A stretch of DNA of 18,593 bases from an uncultured Oscillibacter sp. (GCA_910579435.1 CAJTVF010000048.1:1-18593), one strand, 5' to 3'. Positions 5,777 to 13,509 are shown, numbered from the stretch's first letter. Translations and numbers: made by a program. The notes: generated by a model from the sequence alone, not told the origin.

Positions 5777-6955
5777 TCAGCCGAGGGTCTGCTTCATGAT
5801 CGTCAGGCCCTTGTCCATTTCGTCCTTGGTGATGACCAGCGGCGGCAGAAGCCGCATGCCCGGACCGGCGGTGAGAATCAGCAGGCCGTTTTCAATGAGT
5901 TTGTTCGCGATATCCTTATTGGTCCAGCCCTCCCGGACCTCAATGCCGATCATCAGCCCCAAACCCCTCGTCTTTCCGAAGCAGGGGAGGTTCAGCGCCT
6001 CGACGCCCCGGCGGAGATACTCGCCTTTCCCGCGGACCTCTTTCAGGAATTCGTCGCTGAGAATCTCCTGCACCACCAGGCCCGCGGCGGCGCAGACGGG
6101 ATTCGCGCCGAAGGTGGTGGCGTGCATGCCCGGGCCCAGCACGTCCCTGCACTTTTCGTTGGCCAGGATGCCGCTCATGGGCAGGCCCCCGGCGATGCCC
6201 TTGGCAAAGCTCGCCGCGTCGGGAAGAATGCCGTACTGCTGGAAGGCGAACAGCGTGCCCGTCCGGCCTATGCCGGTCTGCACCTCGTCCACCAGGAGGA
6301 GCCAGTCCTTTTCCGCGCAGAGGGCCTCCACGGCCTTTACATACTCCTTGTCAAGCGGCAGGACGCCGCCCTCCCCCTGGACCAGCTCCACCATGACGGC
6401 GCAGACGTCGCCCTGGTCCTGGGCCTTCAACGCCTCCAGGTCGTTGGCCGGGGCGTAGCGGAAGCCCTCGGTGAAGGGGAAGAAGTAGTTGTGGAACACG
6501 TCCTGGCCCGTGGCCTTCAGCGTGGTGATGGTCCGGCCGTGGAAGGAGTTTTGGAGCGTGATGATGGTGCTGCGGCCCTGGCCGTATTTGTCGAAGCTGT
6601 ACTTCCGGGCCAGCTTAATCAGGCCCTCGTTGGCCTCGCCGCCTCCGTTGGCGAAAAAGACGGCGCTCGCGCCGGTGCGCTGGCAGAGGACCTCCGCCAG
6701 CCGGGCGGGGGGCTCCGTGTAAAAGAGGTTGGACACATGGTTCAGCTTCTTCGCCTGGTACGCGACCGCCTCCGCCCAGAGGGGATTTCCATAGCCCAGG
6801 GCGGTGACGCCGATGCCGCTGGTGAAGTCGATGTACGCCCGGCCCTCCGGGTCGTAGAGGGTGGCCCCCTCGCCGTGGTCCAGGGCCACGGGGAAACGGC
6901 CGTAGGTATTCATAATATGCTGATGGGTCAAGCCCTTGATGGCCTCGGAAGTCAT
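5777..6955 (-). CDS. argD: Acetylornithine aminotransferase
   Basis: This PLP-dependent class-III aminotransferase converts N-acetylglutamate semialdehyde and glutamate to N-acetylornithine and 2-oxoglutarate. The 392-residue protein shows FHGRT (138-142), the PLP-binding DEVQTGIGRTG (223-233) and the Schiff-base lysine K252 in SFAKGIAGGLPM. It ends with a GLL...R.LPPL region typical of ArgD. The phosphate-binding loop reads FFANGGGEANE (100-110), where the family usually has NSGAEAN, so two normally conserved positions are glycine. The ATG overlaps the argB stop as ATGA (6952-6955), which predicts translational coupling, and AAGGAGGAG precedes it inside argB. Its place in the cluster supports ArgD over GABA or ornithine aminotransferases. 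ArgD enzymes in some bacteria also serve lysine synthesis, which cannot be judged here. Confidence 0.95.
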   Translation of the reverse strand: MTSEAIKGLTHQHIMNTYGRFPVALDHGEGATLYDPEGRAYIDFTSGIGVTALGYGNPLWAEAVAYQAKKLNHVSNLFYTEPPARLAEVLCQRTGASAVFFANGGGEANEGLIKLARKYSFDKYGQGRSTIITLQNSFHGRTITTLKATGQDVFHNYFFPFTEGFRYAPANDLEALKAQDQGDVCAVMVELVQGEGGVLPLDKEYVKAVEALCAEKDWLLLVDEVQTGIGRTGTLFAFQQYGILPDAASFAKGIAGGLPMSGILANEKCRDVLGPGMHATTFGANPVCAAAGLVVQEILSDEFLKEVRGKGEYLRRGVEALNLPCFGKTRGLGLMIGIEVREGWTNKDIANKLIENGLLILTAGPGMRLLPPLVITKDEMDKGLTIMKQTLG

Positions 6956-7818
6956 AGGGTCTCCTCCTTTTTCATCATGGTGCCGATGCCCTCGTCGGAG
7001 AGCAGCTCAATGAGGATGGAATGGGGGATGCGGCCGTCCAGAATATGGACCCGCTCCACGCCGCCGTGGATGGCGTCCACACAGCACTGCATCTTGGGGA
7101 TCATGCCGCCGGAGATAATTCCCTCCTCCACCAGGGCCGGGACCTCCCGGGTACGGACCACGTGGATGAGGGTACTCTCGTCCTTGGGGTCCCGGAGGAG
7201 TCCCCGGACGTCGGTAAGCAGAATCAGCTTCTCCGCTCCCAGGGCCTCCGCCAGCTTGGCGGCGGCGGTGTCCGCGTTGATGTTGTAGGCCGTGTCTGCG
7301 TCCACTCCCTGGGCCACGGTGGAGACGATGGGGATATAGCCGTGCTCCAGGGCGTTTTTCACCGGCTCGGGGTTCACCCCGGTGATCCGGCCCACCAGGC
7401 CGTATTTCTCGTCCATCTGCTCCGCCTGGAACAGCTGGCCGTCCATGCCGCACAGGCCCACGGCCCGGCCCCCCAGTCGGCCCAGCTGGGACACCAAGTC
7501 CTTGTTGACCTTGCCGCAGAGGACGGCCTGGACGATATCCATGGTGGTGACGTCCGTGTAGCGCAGGCCGTCCACAAATTTGGACTCGTGACCAATCATT
7601 TTCAGCATGGCGGAAATCTCCGGCCCGCCGCCGTGGACGGCCACTACCCGGATGCCCACCAGATTTAGAAGAATAACGTCGCTCATCACGGCCCGGCGCA
7701 GCTCGTCGGAGATCATGGCGTTGCCGCCGTATTTGACCACAATGGTCTTGCCGGTAAATTTCTGAATATAAGGCAGGGCCTCGATCAGGGTCTGGGCCTG
7801 CTGTTCATGAGAGGACAT
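6952..7818 (-). CDS. argB: Acetylglutamate kinase, probably arginine-sensitive
   Basis: ArgB phosphorylates N-acetylglutamate, usually the committed and feedback-controlled step. The 288-residue protein has the amino-acid-kinase motifs KYGGNAM (29-35, catalytic lysine K29), VHGGGPEIS (61-69) and NINADTAA (179-186). The N-terminal helix MSSHEQQAQTLIEALPYIQKF resembles the extra helix that links dimers into arginine-inhibited hexamers (Thermotoga and Pseudomonas types), so feedback inhibition is likely but inferred. The start is uncertain. The ATG at 7816-7818 gives the usual N-terminus, while a GTG at 7827 overlaps the previous gene's stop as GTGA and would add three residues. Neither has a strong ribosome site, so coupling to the upstream small membrane gene is probable. 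Confidence 0.95.
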   Translation of the reverse strand: MSSHEQQAQTLIEALPYIQKFTGKTIVVKYGGNAMISDELRRAVMSDVILLNLVGIRVVAVHGGGPEISAMLKMIGHESKFVDGLRYTDVTTMDIVQAVLCGKVNKDLVSQLGRLGGRAVGLCGMDGQLFQAEQMDEKYGLVGRITGVNPEPVKNALEHGYIPIVSTVAQGVDADTAYNINADTAAAKLAEALGAEKLILLTDVRGLLRDPKDESTLIHVVRTREVPALVEEGIISGGMIPKMQCCVDAIHGGVERVHILDGRIPHSILIELLSDEGIGTMMKKEETL

Positions 7819-7823
7819 ATGAA

Positions 7824-8171
7824 TCACGTCTTTTCTTTAATTTGAGCGCCTGAGGAACCGCCGTCCATATTCCGCCTGGGGAACAGGGCGGCGGCTGTAC
7901 CCGAAAAAGTCCCACCGAAAAGAACGAGGAACCGGACTCCGTCATCCCGCCAGGAGGCGTCGAAAAAGTCCACGGACCAGGTGTGGCCGCCGGGAAAAAC
8001 GATGACCCCGTTTAAGCGCAAGAGGCCATAGACAGTTCCAGCCCCCAGGACAGCCAAGACAAAATATACCAGGATGTTCAGCCGACTGTTTAGACACCAC
8101 GCAGAAATATGAAAGGCCGCAATGCCCAGAAGCGCGGCGGCAAGAAACAGAAAACCTATTATCAAAATCAC
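7824..8171 (-). CDS. Unknown small membrane protein inside the arginine operon
   Basis: I do not recognise this 115-residue protein. It has three hydrophobic segments, at about 1-24, 33-52 and 81-98, separated by short polar loops, and a polar C-terminal tail (RRNMDGGSSGAQIKEKT). Position 8171 is a GTG start with a clear AGGAGG at 8175-8180. It sits 12 bp after the argJ stop, and its own stop overlaps or nearly touches the argB start, so it is translated as part of the operon. No known arginine biosynthesis step needs a membrane protein. A transport or regulatory role for arginine, ornithine or acetylated intermediates is possible but purely contextual. It could also be a neutral insertion. 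Its frame is intact and composition matches the neighbours. Confidence 0.75.
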   Translation of the reverse strand: MILIIGFLFLAAALLGIAAFHISAWCLNSRLNILVYFVLAVLGAGTVYGLLRLNGVIVFPGGHTWSVDFFDASWRDDGVRFLVLFGGTFSGTAAALFPRRNMDGGSSGAQIKEKT

Positions 8172-8183
8172 GAGGACCTCCTC

Positions 8184-9410
8184 TTACGTCCGGTAGTCTC
8201 CATTGATTTTGATATAGTCGTAGGTGATGTCGCAGCCCCAGCAGGTGCAGTCCCCGGAGCCCTCGCCCATGGCGATGCGGATTTCCACGTCGTGCTCCGT
8301 CAGAATCTTCTTGGCAAGGTCCTCGTCGAAGTCCAGGCCCCGGCCATCGGCGCAGACCGCGATCTCCCCGGCGGCGCTGGCGAAATGGACGGACACCCGC
8401 TCCGGGTCGAACTCCTCCCCGGAGTAGCCCATGGCGCACAGCACCCGGCCCCAGTTGGCGTCCGCGCCGAAAATGGCCGCCTTGGTGAGCGTGGAGGAGA
8501 CCACGGACTTGGCGATGGTCTCGGCGCTTTGCTCGGATTTCGCTCCCTGGACGGTGCAGGTGATGAGGTGCCGGGCCCCCTCGCCGTCGGAGGCCATCTT
8601 CTTGGCAAGCTCGGCGCACAGGGCTTTCAGCGCCGCCAGGAACGCGTCGTAGTCCGGGCCCCCGGCGGTAATGATCTCATTCCCCGCCAGGCCGTTGGCC
8701 AGGACGCAGCAGGTGTCGTTGGTAGAGGTATCCCCGTCTACGCTGATGCGGTTGAAGCTGACCCGCGCCGTCTCCAGCAGGGCGGCCTTGATCATCGCCG
8801 GGGAAATGGCGCAGTCGGTGGTGAGGAAGCAGAGCATGGTGCCCATGTTGGGGTGGATCATGCCGCTGCCTTTGGCTATGCCTCCTATGCGGACGGTCCT
8901 GCCCCCCACGGTGGTTTCCACCGCCGCTTCCTTTTTCACGGTGTCGGTGGTCATGATGGCGTGGCCCGCCGCGTCGCTGGCCTCCGCCGACCGCTCCAGG
9001 GCGGCGCAGAGGGCCGGTACGGCCTTTTCAATAGCCTCCACGTTGATCCGCTGGCCAATGACGCCGGTGGAGCTCACCAGCACGTCCTCCGGCCGGCAGC
9101 CAATGGCCCTGGCGGCGGCGGCGCACATGCGCTCCGCGTTTTCCTCCCCCTGGGGGGCGCAGGCGTTGGCGTTTCCGCTGTTGGCAATGATAGCCCGGGC
9201 CTTACCGTCCGCCAAATGCAGAAGGTCCACGTGAATGGGGGCGGCCTTGACCACGTTCTTCGTAAACACCGCCGCCGCCGCGCAGTCCACGTCGGAGACG
9301 ATGAGGGCCACGTCCTTTTTCCATTCCGCGTGGGTCTTGACCCCCGCGTGGACCCCTGCGGCCCGGAAGCCCTGGGCGGCGCAGACGCCGCCGTCAATGA
9401 AGTTCAGCAT
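8184..9410 (-). CDS. argJ: Bifunctional glutamate N-acetyltransferase/ornithine acetyltransferase
   Basis: ArgJ transfers the acetyl group from N-acetylornithine to glutamate, linking steps 5 and 1 of the cyclic arginine pathway; some versions also use acetyl-CoA. The 408-residue precursor shows NSGNANAC (77-84), STGVIG (114-119) and KGSGMIHPNMGTML (180-193). The last is the self-cleavage site, with the new N-terminal nucleophile T191. The residue before it is G190, where most family members have alanine. Further family marks are GADANWGR and the C-terminal YIKINGDYRT. The ATG at 9408-9410 with GAGGAA fits better than a GTG at 9425. The absence of argA or argE from the cluster agrees with a recycling pathway. 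The gene is 19 bp after argC. Confidence 0.95.
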   Translation of the reverse strand: MLNFIDGGVCAAQGFRAAGVHAGVKTHAEWKKDVALIVSDVDCAAAAVFTKNVVKAAPIHVDLLHLADGKARAIIANSGNANACAPQGEENAERMCAAAARAIGCRPEDVLVSSTGVIGQRINVEAIEKAVPALCAALERSAEASDAAGHAIMTTDTVKKEAAVETTVGGRTVRIGGIAKGSGMIHPNMGTMLCFLTTDCAISPAMIKAALLETARVSFNRISVDGDTSTNDTCCVLANGLAGNEIITAGGPDYDAFLAALKALCAELAKKMASDGEGARHLITCTVQGAKSEQSAETIAKSVVSSTLTKAAIFGADANWGRVLCAMGYSGEEFDPERVSVHFASAAGEIAVCADGRGLDFDEDLAKKILTEHDVEIRIAMGEGSGDCTCWGCDITYDYIKINGDYRT

Positions 9411-9429
9411 ATCCGTTCCTCGCACTTTC

Positions 9430-10368
9430 TTAGAGTTCCAGGCCCATGGTTTCCTCGAAGCCCAGCATCAGATTCATATTCTGCACCGCCGCGCCGCTGG
9501 CGCCCTTGCCCAGGTTGTCCAAACGGGCGGACAGCATCAGCTGCCGGCGGTTTCCGTTGACAAAAATCTGCAAGCCGTCCGTCCCGGCCAGATTGTTGGC
9601 GCCGATGAAGCCGCAGGAGGGCGCATCGGCGGGACGGAGGGTCACCACGGGACTGCCTGCATAGTAGTCCGCGTACAGCGCCCGCAGGCTTTCGATAGAC
9701 TGCGCACCCTCCAGCTCCTCCGCCCACAGCGGGACGGTGACCACCATTCCCTGGGGATAATCGCAGATCATGGGCGTAAACAGGGGCGGGCGCTCCAGGC
9801 CGGCCACAGCCGCCATCTCCGGAAGATGCTTGTGGGACAGGGTCACAGCGTAATGACGGGGGCTCTCCAGCTCCCTCTCCCGATTCGGGCCGGTATACTG
9901 GGCGATGGCCTTTTTCCCCGCGCCCGTATAGCCGGACAGGGCGTGGCAGGCCAGCCGGGCCTTGGGGGACAGCGCCCCCTTCTCCACCAGGGGCCGGACC
10001 AGCGAGAGGAAGCCTGTGGCATAACACCCCGGATTCGCCACCCGGGACGCCGTTCGAATGGCCTCCCGCTGCCTGGACAGCTCCGGGAAGCCGTAGACCC
10101 AGCCCTCCGCCGTCCGGTGGGCGGTGGAGCAGTCAATCACCCGGGTTTGGCCGTTTTCTATCAGGCTCACCGCTTCCACGGCGGCGGCGTCCGGCAGGCA
10201 GAGGAACACCAGGTCCGCCGCATTGAGGAATTTTTTCCGCTCCGCCGGGTCCTTGCGTTTGTCCTCGCTGATGAGGAGGAGGTCGATGTCCTCCCGGGCC
10301 GCCAGGCGGTCGTAAATCTGGAGGCCGGTGGTGCCCTCCTTGCCGTCGATATACACCTTTGGTTTCAT
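9430..10368 (-). CDS. argC: N-acetyl-gamma-glutamyl-phosphate reductase, short type
   Basis: ArgC reduces N-acetylglutamyl phosphate to the semialdehyde with NADPH. At 312 residues it belongs to the shorter class (type 2, about 310 residues) rather than the ~345-residue class common in Bacillus. It shows the dinucleotide-binding turn DGKEGTTG (8-15), the catalytic cysteine C115 in ANPGCYATG, a HALSGYTGAGKK segment and a C-terminal LDNLGKGASGAAVQNMNLM stretch. The start ATG at 10366-10368 is preceded by GGGAGG at 7-nt spacing. It is 15 bp downstream of argH and 19 bp upstream of argJ in the same operon. Identification is secure. Confidence 0.95.
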   Translation of the reverse strand: MKPKVYIDGKEGTTGLQIYDRLAAREDIDLLLISEDKRKDPAERKKFLNAADLVFLCLPDAAAVEAVSLIENGQTRVIDCSTAHRTAEGWVYGFPELSRQREAIRTASRVANPGCYATGFLSLVRPLVEKGALSPKARLACHALSGYTGAGKKAIAQYTGPNRERELESPRHYAVTLSHKHLPEMAAVAGLERPPLFTPMICDYPQGMVVTVPLWAEELEGAQSIESLRALYADYYAGSPVVTLRPADAPSCGFIGANNLAGTDGLQIFVNGNRRQLMLSARLDNLGKGASGAAVQNMNLMLGFEETMGLEL

Positions 10369-10383
10369 GGGACCGCCTCCCTT

Positions 10384-11766
10384 TTATTCGCTCCGGGCCC
10401 GGAGGAACGCCTCAATCTCCTGAATCTGCCGGGCCGTCTCCCCCTCCGCCGGGCCGCCGAAGCTCCGCCGGAGGGCCATGCAGTTTTCCAGCTTTAAAGC
10501 CTCGTAGACGTCCTCCCCAAAAAGGGGGGAGACGGCTTGCAGCTCCTCCAGGGCCAGCTCCTCCAGAGTCTTCCCCTGGGCGGCGCAGGAGGCCACCAGC
10601 TGTCCCGCGGCGGTGTACGCGTCCCGGAAGGGCATGCCCTTCTTGGTCAGGTAGTCGGCGCAGTCCGTGGCGTTGATGAAGCCCCGGCCCGCCGCCTTGC
10701 GCATATTCTCCGGGAGGACCGTCATGGTCTCGATCATCCCTGTGAACACCGGAAGGCACAGCTCCACGGTGTCCAGGGCGTCGAACACCGGCTCCTTGTC
10801 CTCCTGCATGTCCTTGTTATAGGCCAGGGGCAGGCCCTTCATCACCGTGAGAAGGCCCATCAAATCGCCGTAGACCCGGCCCGTCTTGCCCCGGACCAGC
10901 TCCGCCATGTCCGGGTTCTTCTTCTGAGGCATGATGCTGGAGCCGGTGGAATACGCCTCGTCCAGCTCCACGAATTTAAACTCCCAGCTGCACCAGAGGA
11001 TGACCTCCTCGGCGAAACGGCTGAGGTGCATCATCAAAATGGACAGATCGCTCAGCAGCTCCAGGGCGTAGTCCCGGTCGCTGACGCCGTCCATGGAGTT
11101 GCCGCAGGGGCGGTCAAAGCCCAGGGCCGCCGCCGTCTGAAAGCGGTCGATGGGGTAGGTGGTCCCCGCCAGGGCCCCGGAGCCCAAGGGGCACTCGTTC
11201 AGCCGCTTGCGGCAGTCCTCCAGCCGGGTTACGTCCCGGGAGAACTGGGCGGCATAGGCCAGCAGGTGCTGGGCGAAGGACACGGGCTGGGCCCGCTGCA
11301 AGTGGGTATAGCCCGGCATGACGGAGCCCTGGTGCCTGCCCGCCTGGGCGCACAGGACCTTCTCCAGGTCCAGCAGCTGCCCAATAACGGTCCCGATCTC
11401 CTTCCGCACGTACAGCCGGAAATCCAGGGCTACCTGGTCGTTCCGGGAGCGGGCGGTGTGGAGGCGCTTCCCCGCTTCGCCAATGCGCTGGGTCAGCAGG
11501 GCCTCGATATTCATGTGGATATCCTCGTTGGCCGGGGAGAACTCCACCTTTCCCGCCTCGATATCCGCCAGGATTTCCGTCAGGCCCTTCCGGATCGCGT
11601 CCTTATCCGCCTGGGAGATGACCCCCTGGGCCGTCAGCATCTCCGAATGGGCAAGGCTTCCCTGGATATCCTCCCGGTAGAGCCGCTGGTCAAAGTGAAT
11701 GGAGGACTGGAAATCGTTGGCCAGGGAATCCGTCTCCTTGCTGAACCGTCCGCCCCAAAGTTTCAT
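10384..11766 (-). CDS. argH: Argininosuccinate lyase
   Basis: ArgH splits argininosuccinate into arginine and fumarate, the last step of the pathway. It is a homotetramer of the fumarase/aspartase superfamily. The 460-residue protein starts MKLWGGRFSK and carries TARSRNDQVA (104-113), GYTHLQRAQP (152-161, with the catalytic-region histidine H154) and the signature GSSIMPQKKNPD (275-286) with its catalytic serine. The length is typical. Its ribosome site is weak (AAAGG about 12-15 nt before the ATG). It follows argG after a long 202-bp hairpin-rich spacer, unlike the short gaps in the rest of the operon, so it may be expressed at a different level from argG. argC follows after 15 bp. Confidence 0.96.
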   Translation of the reverse strand: MKLWGGRFSKETDSLANDFQSSIHFDQRLYREDIQGSLAHSEMLTAQGVISQADKDAIRKGLTEILADIEAGKVEFSPANEDIHMNIEALLTQRIGEAGKRLHTARSRNDQVALDFRLYVRKEIGTVIGQLLDLEKVLCAQAGRHQGSVMPGYTHLQRAQPVSFAQHLLAYAAQFSRDVTRLEDCRKRLNECPLGSGALAGTTYPIDRFQTAAALGFDRPCGNSMDGVSDRDYALELLSDLSILMMHLSRFAEEVILWCSWEFKFVELDEAYSTGSSIMPQKKNPDMAELVRGKTGRVYGDLMGLLTVMKGLPLAYNKDMQEDKEPVFDALDTVELCLPVFTGMIETMTVLPENMRKAAGRGFINATDCADYLTKKGMPFRDAYTAAGQLVASCAAQGKTLEELALEELQAVSPLFGEDVYEALKLENCMALRRSFGGPAEGETARQIQEIEAFLRARSE

Positions 11767-11968
11767 GGGATGTCCGCCTTTCCAAAAATGAAATCATGTC
11801 TGCGGCGACATGTGCGCCGCAAACATTCCTTGACTTGTGCGCCTTGCACCCGCAAGGGGCATGCAGCATCCGTAAAGCAGCATAGCTGCTAACGGCCGCC
11901 CAAGGCGTGCTCGCCAGTCCGCAGACTGGCGGGGGGGATCTAAAGGGGGGACGGAATCCCCCTCTTTA
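11767..11968 (-). other. Hairpin-rich spacer between argG and argH
   Basis: No gene is seen in these 202 bp. On the minus strand it contains five successive hairpins. They are GGGGGA/TCCCCC with flanking AAAG/CTTT right after the argG stop, CGCCAGTC-TGCG-GACTGGCG, AGCAG/CTGCT inside CCGT/ACGG, CCTTGC-GGGT-GCAAGG, and TGCGGCG/CGCCGCA. The first has a short CTTT tail and might terminate part of the transcripts. No second promoter before argH was found. It may be an inserted non-coding element or a processing/attenuation region. Confidence 0.5.
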
Positions 11969-13186
11969 TTACAGCTTCCCCTGCTCCCGCAGAGCCAGTA
12001 CTGTGTCCGGGAGCCCCCACAGGTTGATGAAGCCCGTGGCGTTGGTCTGGTCGTAGGCGCTCTCGTTGAAGGTCACCAGCTCCTCGGAGTACAGGCTCTC
12101 GGGGGAGGTGATGCTCGCCGTGATCATGTTGCCCTTGTACAGCTTCAGCTTCACAGAGCCCGTCACGTGCTCCTGGGTCTTGTCGGCAAAGGCGCTGAGG
12201 GCCTCCCGCAGGGGGGTGAACCACTTGCCGTTGTATACCAGGTCCGCAAAGTCCACCGCCAGCTTGCTCTTCATGTGGGCGGTGTCCTTATCCACCGTAA
12301 TCATTTCCAGGCACTCATGGGCCTTATACAGAATCGTGCCGCCCGGGGTCTCGTACACGCCCCGGTCCTTCATGCCGACTAACCGATTCTCCACGATGTC
12401 CAGAAGGCCGATGCCGTTCTCTCCGCCCAGCTTGTTGAGCTTCCGGATGATGTCGCTGGCCTTCATTTTTTCGCCGTCCACCGCCACGGGCACGCCCTTT
12501 TCAAAGTCGATGGTCACGTAAGCCGGAGCGTCCGGCGCGGAAATGGGGCTGACCCCCATCTCCAGAAAGCCCTCCTTCTCATACTGGGGCTCGTTGGCGG
12601 GGTCCTCCAGGTCCAGGCCCTCGTGGCTCAGGTGCCAGAGGTTCTTGTCCTTGGAGTAGTTGGTCTCCCGGCTGATCTTCAGGGGAACCTTGTGGGCCTC
12701 GGCATAGTCGATCTCCTCGTCCCGGCCCTTGATGTCCCACTCCCGCCAGGGGGCGATGATGGTCATATCCGGGGCGAAGCGCTTGATGGCCAGCTCAAAC
12801 CGCACCTGGTCGTTGCCTTTGCCGGTGCAGCCGTGGGCGATGGCGTCCGCGCCCTCTTTTTTTGCAATCTCCACCAGGCTCCGGGCGATGATGGGCCGGG
12901 CGAAGGCCGTGCCCAATAAGTACTGCTCGTAGCTGGCGCCCATTTTCAGGGAGGGGATGATCACCTCATCCACCATTTCGTCGGTGAGGTCCGCGATATA
13001 CAGCTTGCTGGCCCCGGTCTTGAGGGCCTTTTCCTCCAGGCCGTCCAGCTCCTGCTCCTGGCCCACGTCCCCGGCCACGGCGATGATTTCCACGTCGCCG
13101 TAGTTCTCCTTCAGCCAGGGGATAATGATGGATGTATCCAGCCCGCCGGAATAGGCGAGGACGACTTTTTTGATGTTCATTTTCAT
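11969..13186 (-). CDS. argG: Argininosuccinate synthase
   Basis: ArgG joins citrulline and aspartate using ATP to give argininosuccinate. The 405-residue protein has the N-type PP-loop AYSGGLDTS (11-19), the HGCTGKGNDQVRFE segment and the family's SPDAP/YETPGGTIL-like C-terminal parts. The length is usual for the family. An open frame extends upstream to 13375, but the ATG at 13184-13186 is chosen because GGAGGTG lies 6 nt before it and the N-terminus matches the family. It is the first gene of the arg cluster, with a promoter at 13220-13249 overlapped by a probable ArgR box, so repression by arginine is expected. The next gene, argH, is 202 bp away. Confidence 0.96.
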   Translation of the reverse strand: MKMNIKKVVLAYSGGLDTSIIIPWLKENYGDVEIIAVAGDVGQEQELDGLEEKALKTGASKLYIADLTDEMVDEVIIPSLKMGASYEQYLLGTAFARPIIARSLVEIAKKEGADAIAHGCTGKGNDQVRFELAIKRFAPDMTIIAPWREWDIKGRDEEIDYAEAHKVPLKISRETNYSKDKNLWHLSHEGLDLEDPANEPQYEKEGFLEMGVSPISAPDAPAYVTIDFEKGVPVAVDGEKMKASDIIRKLNKLGGENGIGLLDIVENRLVGMKDRGVYETPGGTILYKAHECLEMITVDKDTAHMKSKLAVDFADLVYNGKWFTPLREALSAFADKTQEHVTGSVKLKLYKGNMITASITSPESLYSEELVTFNESAYDQTNATGFINLWGLPDTVLALREQGKL

Positions 13187-13219
13187 GACTGCACCTCCAT
13201 TGTGTTTAATGATGTGTAG

Positions 13220-13249
13220 ATTATACAACCAAGGTGAATATTTATGCAA
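13220..13249 (-). promoter_or_regulatory. argG promoter
   Basis: On the minus strand TTGCAT (13244-13249), an 18-bp spacer and a perfect TATAAT (13220-13225) lie about 34 bp before the argG ATG. It is the only clear promoter for the arg cluster in the window. Confidence 0.8.
13235..13248. promoter_or_regulatory. Probable ArgR operator (ARG box) in the argG promoter
   Basis: TGAATATTTATGCA matches the ArgR/AhrC half-site pair TGAAT-N4-ATTCA with one mismatch (ATGCA). It overlaps the -35 element and spacer, so bound ArgR would block RNA polymerase. A convincing second box was not found, so repression may be modest. Confidence 0.6.
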
Positions 13250-13304
13250 CTGGCGGAATGCACAAGAATGCCGCTGGGAGGGCGGCAAATTTTGCCGGGA
13301 TTTC

Positions 13305-13333
13305 TTGCCGCGCTTGTCGAAATCGGATATAAT
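13305..13333 (+). promoter_or_regulatory. Plus-strand promoter diverging from argG
   Basis: TTGCCG (13305-13310), 17 bp and TATAAT (13328-13333) form a good promoter pointing away from argG. No gene with a ribosome site follows; see the candidate RNA downstream. Confidence 0.6.
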
Positions 13334-13339
13334 GGCTCT

Positions 13340-13509
13340 GCTGCCCTCCTGGCAGCAGGAAGGGGCGGGACGCATATCCTCACAAGTTTCCTTGTGTCGC
13401 TGGCTGCGGGCATCGCCTTACTACATATGTAGATGGCTGGACCGCCACGGGAAGGGCCGCTGACCCCAGCAAAACGGTTCCCCGGAGTGCGTGAGCACTT
13501 CGGGGAACC
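13340..13509 (+). ncRNA. Candidate small transcript between a promoter and a strong hairpin
   Basis: From the predicted start near 13340 the RNA would be about 170 nt. It begins in the region of hairpin CTGCTGCC-CTCCT-GGCAGCAG (13338-13358) and ends at a 15-bp hairpin with a GTGA loop (13476-13509). A 43-codon frame from 13335 lacks a ribosome site, so I favour RNA or a gene remnant. It does not match SRP RNA, 6S RNA or tmRNA by eye. Confidence 0.3.
13476..13509. terminator. Strong hairpin, possible bidirectional terminator
   Basis: GGTTCCCCGGAGTGC pairs with GCACTTCGGGGAACC over 15 bp (one G-U) around GTGA. On the plus strand it is followed by TATTGATTT, on the minus strand by GTTTTG. Both tails are only moderately T-rich. 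It separates the argG promoter region from the integrase remnant. Confidence 0.55.

Noticed and set aside
4782..12000. Long plus-strand open frames antisense to the arg genes (for example 4599-6458 and 10537-11892)
   Set aside because: They mirror the GC-rich codons of argF, argD, argH and others, lack ribosome sites, and give Gly/His/Leu-rich sequences without family features.
13170..13463. Plus-strand frame ending GKGR across the argG promoter region
   Set aside because: No ribosome site; the only plausible internal start (13332-13335) lies at the promoter's -10, so a translated product is unlikely.
13340..13509. SRP RNA, 6S RNA or tmRNA at the candidate transcript
   Set aside because: No GGAAG-type SRP tip with the right flanks, no paired ends as in 6S, and no tRNA-like acceptor sequence.
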